Positions 12,168-22,929 of a DNA stretch of 64,000 nucleotides are shown one piece after another. A program made the position numbers and the translations under genes. The notes beneath the pieces are model-generated. The model was not told the DNA's origin. It did no database searches and saw only the letters and a list, made by a program, of their open reading frames with translations. How positions within the stretch are numbered: the first letter of the stretch is position 1; each line of letters starts with the position of its first letter. The DNA comes from Platerodrilus igneus (Eukaryota; Arthropoda; Insecta; Coleoptera; Lycidae): assembly GCA_036346225.1 (NCBI GenBank), contig JARFIW010000003.1, positions 4,396,501 through 4,460,500 on the forward strand. The letters are read 5' to 3'.

Positions 12168-13799
12168 GTTGATATACGGAACGACCTAGTCGTCTGTTGG
12201 GTTTGCGCTCCACCAGACCGTCAAGGAATGGCAAAGTTCCGTTCTTTTCAATTTTTATAGTGAACTTAATATCTTTATGCTTATTGTGTGTGTGATCTAG
12301 AAAATTATTGAGCGTTTGGTGTCCATGGGACCAGATTACAAAAAGTGTCATCTACATAACGGAGCCAAGTTTAAGGTCTGTGGATTCTAGAACCATAGAT
12401 TCCAAAGACTCCATGAATATATTGGCTACAATAGGGGATAGAGGTGAGCCCATAGGTGTGCCAGAAGTATGTTTGTAAAATTGTCCGCCGCGGACAAAAT
12501 AAGTAGAAGTTAAGCATTTTTCGATGAGCGTGGCCAGGTACACAAATTCGTTTTCTTGATATAGGAGCCGTTTAATAATGGAGACAGTGTCTATGACAGG
12601 TACGTTTGTAAATAGGAATGATACGTCAAAACTGATTAGTATATTATTAGGACCTAGCTCAATATTTGCAATTAATTCTATAAAATGAGTGGAGTTTAAA
12701 ACAGTAGTAAAGGTGTTGCCGGAATAGGGTTTTAAGATATTTGCTAGGTATTTTGCCAGATGGTGGGTTGGTAAGTCAATTGTGCTCACTATTGGACGGA
12801 GAGAGACATCAGGTGTATGGACTTTAGGAAGGCCGTACAAGCGAGGTGGTTTAAATTCGCGGGCTATTATGCGTTTTTGGATAGTTTAGGGAATATTAGA
12901 GGATTTGATAAGTGCAAAAATTTCCCATTCAAGCTTTGAAGTAGGATCTTTGATTATAGGAATGTAGGATCCGTCTTTTAATAATTGGTTCATTTTTTCT
13001 TTGTATTCCGTACGGTTTAGAATTACAGTCGCATTACCTTTGTCTGCAGGAAATATAACAATTTGCTTTTTCGTTCGTATGTGTTTTAAAGCCGTCATTT
13101 CCTGCTTTGTCCCGTTTTAGTTGGAAGTTTTGGCATGTTGGAGACATTTAGTTGTTTCAATGCGAATTAGGTTGACATTGTCTTGGGGTAGAGATCGGAT
13201 TCTACAGAGCTAATAATTTCCTCTGCGAGAATTTTTCTGGGTGCAATTGAGAAGTTTAGTCCTTTGGAAAGGATATGTAGTTCGCTTTCGGATAGGATAT
13301 GCTCTGATCGGTTTATGACAGTGTTTGAGGATAGAGTTTCGGGTGAGATGTTTTTTCAGGGTGTAAAAGATTCTTAGAAAGTTGCAAGATTTGCGTAAGT
13401 GGGTTTGTGTTGTGAGTTCGGTGATCTTTTGGGCTTGCAAGTATGAAATTCGGTCAAACAGAGTCCAGTCATTGCAGCTAAGCATGGTGGATAATGTTAG
13501 ATGGAACTGTAGGAGTTGTTTAGAAATATTGTCTATTTCTTTTTAAGTGTTGGAAATTCATTCGCGAAGTAGTGAGGGTTCTGCTCTGTGAAGAATTTTT
13601 CTGCTGGATTATGTTTTATGTGATATTTTATTTTAAAGAAATTTGGAACTATGTCTGAATTACGGCACCGTAACAAAAAGGTGAGTGTACAAAGTAATTT
13701 TTCTAACGAGTGTCTGGGGTTACTGAAAGTTTTTGTTTTGTTTACAATATCCTCCCCGTAAAGGTTTTTGTGATATTGTCGGAGGTTTTCACGGCTGGA

Positions 13800-14290
13800 G
13801 TCATTATAAATATTTATGGTTCCGGGTTGGGACCGTGTCATTTTATAAACTAACGTCAACGTGTCGCCCACTTTCGTAAGACTCTTTTCAGGACAAGGAA
13901 AGAAAATAAATAATAATAAAGATAAGAATGATAAATTAAGTAGGCAAGTTAAAGTGTAAAGAGTATGTAAGGTTACTTCTGAACTAGCAAACTCACTAGC
14001 TCATTTAACACAAAAGGTGTCTTGCAAAGTAACTGGGAAGGTAGCGAAAGTGGTAGTTTGTTTAGAGTGAGACGTGATTCATGAGTCATCATAAATAGTG
14101 AGGAGTGTCGTAGCGGATTAGTAAACGTCACAGTTCTGCTGAACATAGGCTTGTATTGTAAATGGGGCAAAGGTAGTAGCTATCGTCTTTGTTTAGATTG
14201 TTAGAATTTTTAGTGATTTCTACTGATTCACTGATTTTTTTATTGTAGAAAAATGGAATTCTGGCAATTAGTTTCGTCTTGTCAAAGATA
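13800..14290 (-). repeat. Penelope pLTR copy B
   Basis: Direct repeat of 10985-11460, with several substitutions and short gaps between them. It contains a decayed hammerhead core at 13852-13897. Confidence 0.8.
13852..13897 (-). ncRNA. Decayed hammerhead ribozyme core, copy B
   Basis: Same position in the pLTR as copy A. The minus strand reads TCCTGAAAAGAGTCTTACG, then AAAGTGGGCGACACGTTGACG. CTGATGA has become CTGAAAA and GAAAC has become GACAC, so the core is more degraded than in copy A. Confidence 0.5.
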
Positions 14291-14950
14291 ATGGTATGGC
14301 TTGGTGTTTGGCCACCGCTGAGCGATTGTACTGGCTTGTTCTTAAGCATCGTTTATGGTCGTTTAGTCTAGTCTGGACGGACCGTCCTGTTTCTCCTATG
14401 TATACTATACTGCAGCAGCAAGGTATACTATATACGCCTGGGGCTTTAATATCTTTTCGAAATCTTTCGGGGTTGGTAATATTTGTGAAATTTTATTAGT
14501 GGGCTTGTAGATTGCTTTGATGTTGTGGTTATGTAGAATTTTACCAATTCGGTCTGTTACTCTGTGTATATATGGAAGTATTGCTAAAGATTGTGTGTCG
14601 GGATTACAGCGTGGTTTGGGGGTTGTGTTGGATGCAGATGCCGGGTTATTACTCCGACGATATCTGAGTTGCGATAGCCGTTTTTTATAAGACTAGTTTT
14701 ATGTGTCAGTTCATTAGATAAATGTTCTGGTTGTGAAATCTTAACTGCACGGTGGACTAGAGAGTTGATTATCGATGATTTTTGTGACGGATGATGATGT
14801 GACGAGGCATGTAGGTATCTGTCTGTGTCTGTGGGTTTTTGATATACGGAATGAACTAGTCGTCTTTTGCGTTGGCTCTCCATTAAAACGTCAAGAAATG
14901 GCAGAGTTCCATTCTTTTCAATTTCTATATTTCTATAGCCCCATGTACAC

Positions 14951-15120
14951 CAACGCTTAATAATTTTCTAGATCACATAAACAATCAACATAAAGATATT
15001 AAGTTTACTATAAAAATTGAAAAGAACGGAACTCTGCCATTCCTTGACGTTCTGGTGGAGCGCAAGCCAACGGACGACTAGGTCATTCCGTATATCAAAA
15101 ACCCACACACACAGACTGAT
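14951..15120 (+). pseudogene. Inverted Penelope fragment
   Basis: Plus-strand copy of the block between RT and GIY-YIG. It encodes IKFTIKIEKNGTLPFLDVL and ERKPT, equal to the minus-strand sequence at about 12300-12190. It faces the tandem copies, giving a head-to-head junction near 14940-14960. Confidence 0.75.
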
Positions 15121-15485
15121 ACCTAGATAGCTGTTGGTTTTAGAAGGGTAATTTCGCTTAATTTCTTTTTTTGTTGAAACTGAATCTAGGGAGTAACCTA
15201 AAACCGGCAGCTCATCATTATAATAAAATAAAAAGATTTGTTCTTTTGGTTGATATTTTTCTTTAGATTTAGTGTGTAATTATTTATTGCGTGTACATAT
15301 TGTGTTTAATTATAGGTTGATATGTTGTGTTTTGAGTACGAATGAGTGTGTGTAATTTTCCTTTCTTTATTTCAGGCCTTCCATAATTTTTGTTGTAGGT
15401 ATAATACCCCGCCCACTCGCCGATTGAGCCCGGTCCATTTTTTTTTAGTTTTTTTCTAGGCTACGTCGCTGAACGTAGCAAGTAG
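15121..15485 (+). repeat. Probable 3' fragment of LTR family B
   Basis: The last ~120 bases resemble the 3' end of the family B LTRs, sharing CGATTGAGCC-GGTCAT and an end at ACGTAGCA like 24755-24767. The rest is T-rich without recognised features. The match is short and diverged, so the assignment is tentative. Confidence 0.35.
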
Positions 15486-15925
15486 AAATCACTAAAAATT
15501 CTAACAATCTAAACAAAGACAATGGCTACTAATCTTTCCCCCATTTGGAAAACAAGCCTATGTTCACAAAAGCAGAACCGTGACGTACACTGATCCGCTA
15601 CGACACTCCTCACTATTCATGATCACTCATGCATCAAGTTCTCCCCCTATTAAACTACCACTTTCGCTACTTTCACCAGTTACTTTGCCGCAAGACACGT
15701 TTTGGGTTAAATGAGCTAGTGAGTCTGCTAGTTTATAACTAACGTTACATACTCTTTACACTTCAACTTGTCTACTTAAGCCATCATTCTTATCTTTATT
15801 ATTATTTATTTCTATTATTTATTTTCTTTTCTTGTTCTGATGAAGCCACTTACAAAAGTGGGCGTACCGTCGACCTTAGTTTATAAAATGACACAGTCCC
15901 AACCAGAAACCATAAATATTTAGAA
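15486..15925 (+). repeat. Penelope pLTR copy C, inverted
   Basis: Reverse-orientation counterpart of copies A and B, ending in CCAGAAACCATAAATATTT. Contains the best-preserved CTGATGA hammerhead box. Confidence 0.8.
15832..15877 (+). ncRNA. Decayed hammerhead ribozyme core, copy C
   Basis: Reads TTCTGATGAAGCCACTTAC, AAAAGTGGGC, GTACCGTCGACC. CTGATGA is intact and a GCCAC/GTGGGC helix II is possible, but the GAAAC box is GTACC. With copy A, which keeps the AAAC-GTC side, the ancestral core is easy to recognise. Confidence 0.6.
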
Positions 15926-16084
15926 AGACTCCGACCGTGAACGTCTCCTACAAAATTATAGCCGGAGTTTTTATAAATTATTATGGCTGAACTGCTAATT
16001 CATTTTATAAATAGTTATCCTAAAAAACAAGATGTTACTTTGAAGAAAAATAAAATATTTTTTATATCCACAACGTGTCTGCAT

Positions 16085-16410
16085 CTCTGCGGTGTGCATG
16101 CGTAGTTGCTTGTGTGCCTGCTACCAAGAATTTGCACATGTGTATCTACATACGCGTATGAGAGCGAGGTTCTGCATGCACGCTTACACACGTACGTGCA
16201 TGAATGTATATGTAAGGACTCGCGTGCAGTGGAGATGGAAGGAAGGTTTGTGTATAGACATGGTGAGTGTGTTTGTGCATGGGTATACACCTGTGTAGGT
16301 GCAGGCATAGACTCGCATACGTGGGTGTATTTATGCGCGCACAACTATTCAACCACACGCATGTCTCGCATTCATCAAGCGCGCACACACACTAAACAAT
16401 ACATTACATG
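16085..16410. repeat. Cryptically simple alternating purine-pyrimidine tract
   Basis: About 320 bases rich in TG, CA, CG and TA steps (TGTGCATGCG, ACACACGTACGTGCATG, GCGCGCACAC). Long alternating runs are prone to Z-DNA. ORFs on both strands here (MCAHKYTHVC-like, Cys/His-rich) are consequences of the composition. Confidence 0.7.
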
Positions 16411-16472
16411 GTTACACTTATAAACAACACTACGCGGACTTTTTGCGCCCAACTAATGACGTTTTTGGCAGG

Positions 16473-17037
16473 GGTGTATTTCATTTCCTCCAAATCAATA
16501 TATATGTATATTTAAATGAAATTATTAAAACTTAAGAATTACTGTTACATTGTATAATTGAAGGATATAATAAAAGTATAATAAAAATTCACAAACCTGA
16601 CATAAGAACGGAAACAGTTACATTGTATTCCAGACGGAATATGACACTGCAGGTGACAGCAATTATTAGAATTAAGTTTATTCAAATGTAATACTTTTTA
16701 TTGTATCTAGAAATAGCAGACATGAGATCTGCATTTCCCACAAAGTGATGTAAGACCAGGGATAGCATAAATACCCTCAGGAGCCCGATGGCCAGTCAGT
16801 CTCGAGCTTCACAACTTTAACATTGTTGGTTGTTCAAGCTACTTAGCCTAGTCTTAATTAAATTAATTAGTGAAAGTAACTTTGATTAATTTTAGATTTA
16901 AACGTTAATGAACATAACGTAACCAATTGTTGAAATCATTTGTAATTTCTGTATAAATTAAAATACACTTGATAGCAGTGTAAATTTAGAAATAGGGTCT
17001 TTTTAAAAAGAAGCTTCCAAAAACCCAAAACCTATCT
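16473..17037 (+). repeat. LTR family A, copy 1
   Basis: Same ~560 base sequence as 19186-19768 and 29667-30223, and as the reverse complement of 50569-51129. A core-promoter-like pair is visible: ATAAATAC near 16770 followed about 30 bases on by CCAGTCAGTC. It ends in CCCAAAACCTATCT like copy 2. The 5' end is diverged and no target duplication is seen. Confidence 0.75.
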
Positions 17038-18360
17038 GTTGGACAGGCAAGAAAATAGCCCGATGGGATATTAGTCCTAAAAAGCCCGTTGCTATTGAAA
17101 ATAACAAAAATGGATACTTGGTAGTTGCTTATTAATATATATTTATTAATACAAATGGAAAAATACAAAAGCATCAAATATAGAAGTTAGCGGTTTAGCA
17201 TCCTGGCAAAAAGCGCAGATAAATTTTTTATTTTGTTTAAAATATGATAAAAATCTACGGACTCGAGGCGATTCTTCTCAACAATCATACATGTTTCTAA
17301 TAACTCTTGAGAAAGTGCTGCTCTTATCTAGATTTAATTATTATTAACTTACTGAGCACTCTTTCACAAGAAACTTGCGTTCAACTAAGTGTTAATACAT
17401 ATTCATACGTTAAAAATAAATTCGTTAATGCTGCAGGCTGCATATTTTATTCTTTAGGCTTTGCGTGTGATTACTAAGCATTCTATATATCCCATGATTC
17501 AGATTCAGATTCGATTTCTGAGAAATAAATTTCTGCATCATTTTTCTCACTACGCGAGTTAATGGGGGGCTTCACTTCTCGTTGGAAAATTGCTTGACAA
17601 AGTTGGATACACTTTAGCAAACTTCAGTAATTCGGCTTGTATGACAGACGCTTCTGCTTAGCTAATGTGACTAGTTTTGAGAGTTCGTTTTCTCCAGCAG
17701 ATCCTTCTTTCTCAAATTTGGAAAATTATCGCGAATCTATGAATTGTAAACACACAACCAATTTTTTGTTTTTGGAAAATCTTTTATCCAAAGCAATACT
17801 GATTGCAGCTGTGATGACAATGAAGACGTCAACTCGATTCAGGTCTTTCGAGTCGTTCAATCTTTCGTATCTACACTTTCACCGACTTTTTTGGGCTTCC
17901 TGGAAACGCGAATATTTGATAACTACTGCTCTTCTACAGAAATACCGATACGTACAACTTCTAGTTTGGAATTCATGCAGACAATAAAGCTGTGAGCGTC
18001 GGCCACAACTCTTTCCAACGTAATTTTTCCAACTTTTTTTTTTGTTTTGCTCTACCATGAACCAACCCGAAACCAAATCCAAATTCTCTTACTGTAAGTA
18101 CTTTGACACAGAACCGAATGCTTTAAAAATTTTCAAAGATACACGTGCTTTTAAAATGGTTTTGTATTCCACAACTTATCGTGCAGAGATTCAGCTTCTG
18201 AAGATGTTTTTGTATAAAGTTTACTTTTCATTATTTCAAATAATGCAAGCAATACGACAGGAACCAAACAATTATCCTATAAAAATCCACTCCAGGGTCT
18301 TCTTTTGGGACCACCACTGTATTTCTCCGACTTTCTAAAGTTTTTTATTTTTGAATTAAG
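17038..18360 (-). pseudogene. Unrecognised decayed coding remnant, possibly transposase-like
   Basis: On the minus strand between about 17990 and 17490 two adjacent frames give protein-like sequence, for instance LNRVDVFIVITAAISIALDK and, after a frame change, LVTLAKQKRLSYK and an acidic end SEIESESES. Further pieces lie up to 18330 (TSSEAESLHDKLW). The layout is vaguely like the C-terminal part of hAT/ZMYM-type transposases, but no catalytic motif is visible. Plus-strand ORFs 17637-17987 and 18042-18338 overlap it and are probably shadows. Confidence 0.3.
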
Positions 18361-18364
18361 TGCA

Positions 18365-18600
18365 TCTGTTTGATATCATCATCATTAGGTTTCAGTCCTA
18401 GAACAGGGTAGACGCGTACCCTCAATGTTTCTTATTCTGTGTTAACCTACACATTTCCCTGAAATTTTCAGTCTGTATATTTCACTATCTGTGTGCAATA
18501 GTCTGATCTAGGTCTACCTCTACCACCTTTTTCCAATCTCTGCTTGCAATAATCCTGCACAATCCCCTAAAAATGCCTTAGAACGTATCCTGCACACAAA
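18365..18600 (-). mobile_element. 3' end of a non-LTR retrotransposon (RTE-like)
   Basis: Minus-strand reading gives GRGRPRSDYCTQIVKYT followed by decayed sequence and a 3' tail of ATGATGATGAT. The same block occurs at 53845-54120 in the same orientation, with QRGRPRLDYCIQ and the same ATGATG tail. The RGRPR-x-(R/D)Y motif before the stop is typical of RTE-like pol C-termini. Only the 3' end is present, as expected for 5'-truncated LINE insertions. Confidence 0.6.
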
Positions 18601-19185
18601 AATATGCGCTCGTTCGGATGAGAGGTAAAATGGAGGTCCCGTTTTGAAGTGTTGTCACGCACGTTAAAGATCTCTACCTTGCTTGCAACAGCAAGGGTTT
18701 GCCAAAATTTAAAATTTCCATGTAAAAAAACTCGCTTCCTGGCCATTGTAGTACCTTCGGGTGGAGCATTGGGAAATCAAATGTAAGGTATGTGAAGGTC
18801 AAGGCGGCTACATGGTGTAGTTGGTATGCGTGTGACTACTGTGTCCAAGGTCCTGGGTTCAAATCCCGACACGGACCGCTTGAAAAATGTTAGGCGAGCA
18901 TTTTTTACAAAAATACGTCTTCGTTTGGATGAGAGGTAAAATAGATGTCCCGTGTGTGAGTGCTGTCACGCACGTTAAAGATCCCTTCCTTGCTTTGAAA
19001 AGCAAGGGTTCGGCAAAATACAAAATTTCCAGGTTAAATAAACTCGCTTCTTGGTCTACGTAGTTCCTTCGGGTGGAGCATTGGAAAATCAAATGTAAGG
19101 GTATGTGAAGGGCAGGCGGTTCCGTGGCTTAGTTAGAATGCGTGTGACTAGTACACCGAAGATCCCAGGTTCGAATCCCGACACG

Positions 19186-19768
19186 AGTTACATATTTCCC
19201 AAATTAGAATATATATGTAATAATGGAACTATTAAGAATTATGAATTATTAAAAGATGCAACGACGTAAAATTGAAGGACATAGTAAAAGGGTTAATGAA
19301 AGTTCAACAAGCCAGACAGTGAGAACGGAAACAGATATTGTATTTCAGACGTAACGTTATACTGCAGGTGTAGGTCACAGTAGGTTATAAGACAGCAATT
19401 ATTAAAATTAAGACTTTTACTTTGAATTGTATAAATGAATGAAGAAAATAGCAGACATGAGCTCTGCAGTTCCCACAAGCAATGTGAGGAGCAGAGATAG
19501 CATAAATACCCTCAAGAGCCCAAGATGGCCAGTCAGTCCAGAGCTTCTCAACCTTAACATTGTTGTGAGTTCAATTACTCACCGTAATTTTAGTTTAATT
19601 AACAAAAGTAAATTTCAACTTAGACTTATTTTGATCTCCAACGTTACTGAACATAGCATACTTGTAAATTAAATTTTTTTATTTTAATTCAGTATAGAAT
19701 AAATTTGATAAAAGAAGTTTTTGGAAAAGCTTTTTAAAAAGTCGCTCCAAGAGGCCCAAAACCTATCT
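19186..19768 (+). mobile_element. LTR family A, copy 2: solo LTR with TSD CACG
   Basis: Begins AGTTACATATTTCCC and ends AAAACCTATCT. CACG precedes it (19182-19185) and follows it (19769-19772), and joining the flanks restores the tRNA-like head CCCGACACGGTCCGC. A 583 base LTR with 4-base TSD and no interior indicates a solo LTR of a Ty3/gypsy-type element. Promoter-like GCATAAATACC and GCCAGTCAGTC lie near 19500-19535. Confidence 0.9.
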
Positions 19769-20451
19769 CACGGTCCGCTTGAAAAATGTTAGGCGAGCAT
19801 TTTTCACAAAAACACGTCTTCGTTCTGATGAGAGGTAAAATGGAGGTCTCGTCTGTGAGTGTTGTCACGCACGTTAAAGATCCTTCCCTAGCTTGGAACA
19901 GCTACTTAAAAAATGTTAGGCGAGCATTTTTCAGAAATAAAACATCCTCGTTCAAATGGAAGGCACAATGGAAGTCCCGTGTTAAAGTGTTGTTACGCAC
20001 GTTTAAGATTCCTACCTTGCTCGCAACAGCAAGGGTTTGGCAAAATTCAAAATTTTTTATGTTTAAAAAAACTCGCCTCCTGGCCAATGTAGTACCTTCG
20101 GGTGGAGCATTGCAAAATCAAATGTAAGGTATGTGAAGGGGGCGGCTCCGTGGCGTAGTGGTATGTGTGTGACTACTACTCCCAAGGTCCCGGGTTCGAA
20201 TCCCAGTACGGTCCGCTTGAAAAATGTTAAGCGAGCATTCTCCACAACAATACTCCATCATTCGGATGAGAGGTAAAATGGAGGTCCCGTGTGTGAGTGT
20301 TGTCACACACGTTAAAAATCCCTACCTAGCTTGTAACAGCAAGGGTGCGGCAAATTTCAAAATTTTCAGGTAAAAGAAACTCGTTCCCTGGCCAATGTAG
20401 TACCTTTGGGTGGATCATTGGAAAATCAAATGTAAGGTATGTGAAAGGGGC

Positions 20452-21675
20452 GGCTCCGTGGTGTAGTTGGTATGCGTGTGACTATTATCCCCAAGGTCCC
20501 GGGTTCAAGTCCCGATACGGTCCGCTTGAAAAATGTTAGGCGAGCATGTTCCACAAAAATACGCCCTCGTTCGGATGAGAGGTAAAATGGAGAACCCGTG
20601 TGTGAGTGTTGTCACACACGTTAAAGATCCCTACTTTGCTTGTAACAGCAAGAGTGCGGCAAATTTCCAAATTTCCGGTAAAAAAACTCACCCTCTAGCC
20701 AATGTAGTACCGTTGGGTGGAGCATTGGAAAATCAAATGTAAGGTATGTGAAGAAAGCGGCTTCGTCGTGTAGTTGGTATGCGTGTGACTACTACGCCCA
20801 AGGTCCCGGGTTCGAATTCCGACACGGTCCACTTGAAAAATGTTATGCGAGCATTTTCCATAAAAATACGTCTTCGTTCGCATGAGAGGTAAAATGGAGG
20901 TCCCGTGTGTGAGTGTTGTTACGCACGTTAAAGATACCTACCTTGCTTGCAAGAGCAAAAGTTTGGCAAAATTCAAAATTTCCCTCTAAAGAAACTCGCT
21001 TCCTGGCCAATGAAATACCTTCGGGTGGAGCATAGGAAAATCAAATGCAAGGTCTGTAAAGAGGGGTGGCTCCGTGGTGTAGTTGGTATGCGTGTGACTA
21101 CTATGTCCAAGATCCCGGGTTCAAATCCCGACACGGTCCGCTTGAAAAATGTTAGGCGAGCATGTTTCACAAAAATACGCCCTCGTTCGGATGAGAGGTA
21201 AAATGGAGGACCCGTGTGTGAGTGTTGTCACACACGTTAAAGATCCTTACCTTGCTTGTAACAGCAAGGATGCAGCAAATTTCAAAATTTCCCGGTAAAA
21301 AAAAACTCGCCCCCTAGCCAATGTAGTATTTTTGGGTGGAGCATTGGAAAATCAAATGTAAGGTATGTGAAGAAGGCGGCTCCGTCGTGTAGTTGGTGTG
21401 CGTGTAACTACTACGCCCAAGGTCCCGGGTTCGAATCCCGACACGGTCCACTTGAAAAATATTATGCGAGCATTTTCCATAAAAATACGTCTTCGTTCGT
21501 ATGAGAGGTAAAATGGAGGTCCCGTGTGTGAGTGATGTCACGCACGTTAAACATACCTACCTTGCTTGCAAGAGCAAAGGTTTGGCAAAATTGAAAATTT
21601 CTCTGTAAAGAAACTCGCTTCCTGACCAATGAAACACCTTCGGGTGGAGCATAGGAAAATCAAATGTAAGGTCTG
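20452..21675 (+). repeat. Two-unit higher-order duplication in the tRNA-like array
   Basis: Units beginning near 20452 and 21064 share private variants (GAGCATGTT, ACGCCCTCGTTCGG, GTGCGGC/ATGCAGC). The next units, near 20755 and 21374, share others (GGTCCACTTG, TTATGCGAGC, CCAATGAAA, GCATAGGAAA). The ~612 base dimer is therefore duplicated as a block. Confidence 0.75.
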
Positions 21676-21985
21676 TAAGGTGACTCCGTGGTGTAGTTGG
21701 TATGCGTGTGACTACTATGTCCAAGGTCCCGGGTTCAAATTCCAACACGGTCCGCTTGAAAAATGTTAGGCGAGCGTTTTCCACAAAAATACGTCCTCGT
21801 TCGAATGAGAGGTAAAATGGAAGTCCCTTGTTTGAGTGTTGTTACGCACGTTAAAGATCCCTACCTTGCTTGCAGCAGCAAGGGTTCGGCAAAATTCAAA
21901 ATTTCCAGGTAAAAAATACTCGCTTCCTAGACAATGTATACCTTCATTGGAAAATAAAATGTAGGGTATGCGAAGGGGTTAAGCA

Positions 21986-22929
21986 ACCAAGATTCCGCCT
22001 ATACTTGAACATTTCAGTGATTGTATTATGAGTTATATAAAGATGAAAAGCGTACACCGTATTACAAAAATAAACTTTCATTTACGACAAAAATGTAGTG
22101 TTTGCAGTAGGAAGGTCAAGCGATACAAATACATGCCTGTTGTTTAACCGGAAATGGCAGAATATCGCAGTGAATTTTTATGCTTTCACGGCCACCTGTA
22201 TAATAACAGGTCGCTTATCTGCTGAAACGAGTGTGTTAGGTGTGCTCAAATTATGAAATTTATGATACGGCATTTACTTTTAATTGTAGGTGTTATTGCG
22301 TATACAGAGAACTATTTATATTAATTATTATTATTCGTTATCCTATACGAGTTAAAACTATTTAAGCGCAGGGAGTATATCTATGTTTGAAAATATTTTG
22401 TTGCGCTTTACAAAAGAAAAATGTGGAAACATAATAAGAATAAAAAAAGTCACGTGAGCGATTTTGACGAGGATATTGTTAACACCCGTCGCCGTCGTGA
22501 TAAGGCAATACACCTGGGATCTTCAAACAACGGCCCGTGGGTCAAATCGGGCCCGCCAGTGTCATGATTCCGGCCCGCAAAAGCTAATGGCTTATTGTTG
22601 TTATCGCTGTTGTGATAAGTTGGACAAAAAGACACAGAATGATGATAAATCGTTTTATTTATTAGCTAGGTAAAGTTTAATGACAAGTATAATATGCAGA
22701 ATTTAAATTAAGCATAATAATAACTAATATATAATTGAATTGAATCCCACTAACATTATAAACATATAACATAAATAAATAACATAAACATTATAACATA
22801 TAAAATTCGGATGAGATGTATGTAATTGTGAGTTTCCACTGACAATAAATAGCTTGTAGTTGTGGACCAATTTTACTTATACCAATTATTAAAAGAATTT
22901 AAGATGCTCATCGGTTAAATTACATTGGT
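21986..22929. other. No gene; hAT-end-like GC-rich patch
   Basis: Mostly AT-rich without recognised features. At 22495-22580 a CACCTGGGATCTTCAAAC stretch is followed by GGCCCGTGGG and GGCCCGCCAG, the kind of sequence seen at ends of hAT elements. No matching opposite end was located. Confidence 0.35.

Larger units (their letters stand above)
13800..14960 (-). mobile_element. Second, 5'-truncated Penelope copy in tandem
   Basis: Continues upstream of pLTR copy B through a GIY-YIG region (about 14480-14340, again GVYSIPC- and YIGET-like) and the C-terminal RT linker (14883-14584, with KPTDTDRYLHASSHHHPSQK). It stops near 14950. A truncated copy placed head-to-tail upstream of a longer one is a known Penelope arrangement. 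Frameshifts and stops are present. Confidence 0.75.
18600..21985 (+). repeat. Tandem array of ~310 bp units with tRNA-like heads
   Basis: Eight tRNA-like heads are visible, with B boxes near 18856, 19168, 20192, 20500, 20810, 21118, 21430 and 21732. From 20145 on the spacing is about 302-311 bases. Each head reads GGCGGCTCCGTGGTGTAG, TTGGTATGCG, then a B box GGTTCGAATCC or close variant. A stem GCGTG/TACGC with a 7-base loop fits an anticodon arm. The body holds two hairpins, GTGTGTGA/TCACACAC and CCTTGCT/AGCAAGG. The array is cut by an LTR at 19186-19768 and has a unit-fusing deletion near 19905. Units look like a tRNA-derived SINE that became tandem. No RNA-pol III terminator role is claimed. 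Confidence 0.85.

Noticed and set aside
16015..16423. Overlapping Cys/His-rich ORFs on both strands
   Set aside because: Caused by the alternating TG/CA/CG composition; no start context or homology.
16440..16475. TTTTTGCGCCCAACTAATG as a primer-binding site
   Set aside because: Resembles the family B site, but no LTR end precedes it and the TGG start is missing.
19786..21784. Many ORFs of 60-110 codons in the tandem array
   Set aside because: Same repeated sequence read in several frames (for example MENARLTFFKRTV and GIRTRDLG copies); no codon conservation between frames.
18600..21985. CRISPR-like array
   Set aside because: Units are ~310 bp, contiguous, with no unique spacers; this is a tRNA-headed satellite in animal DNA.
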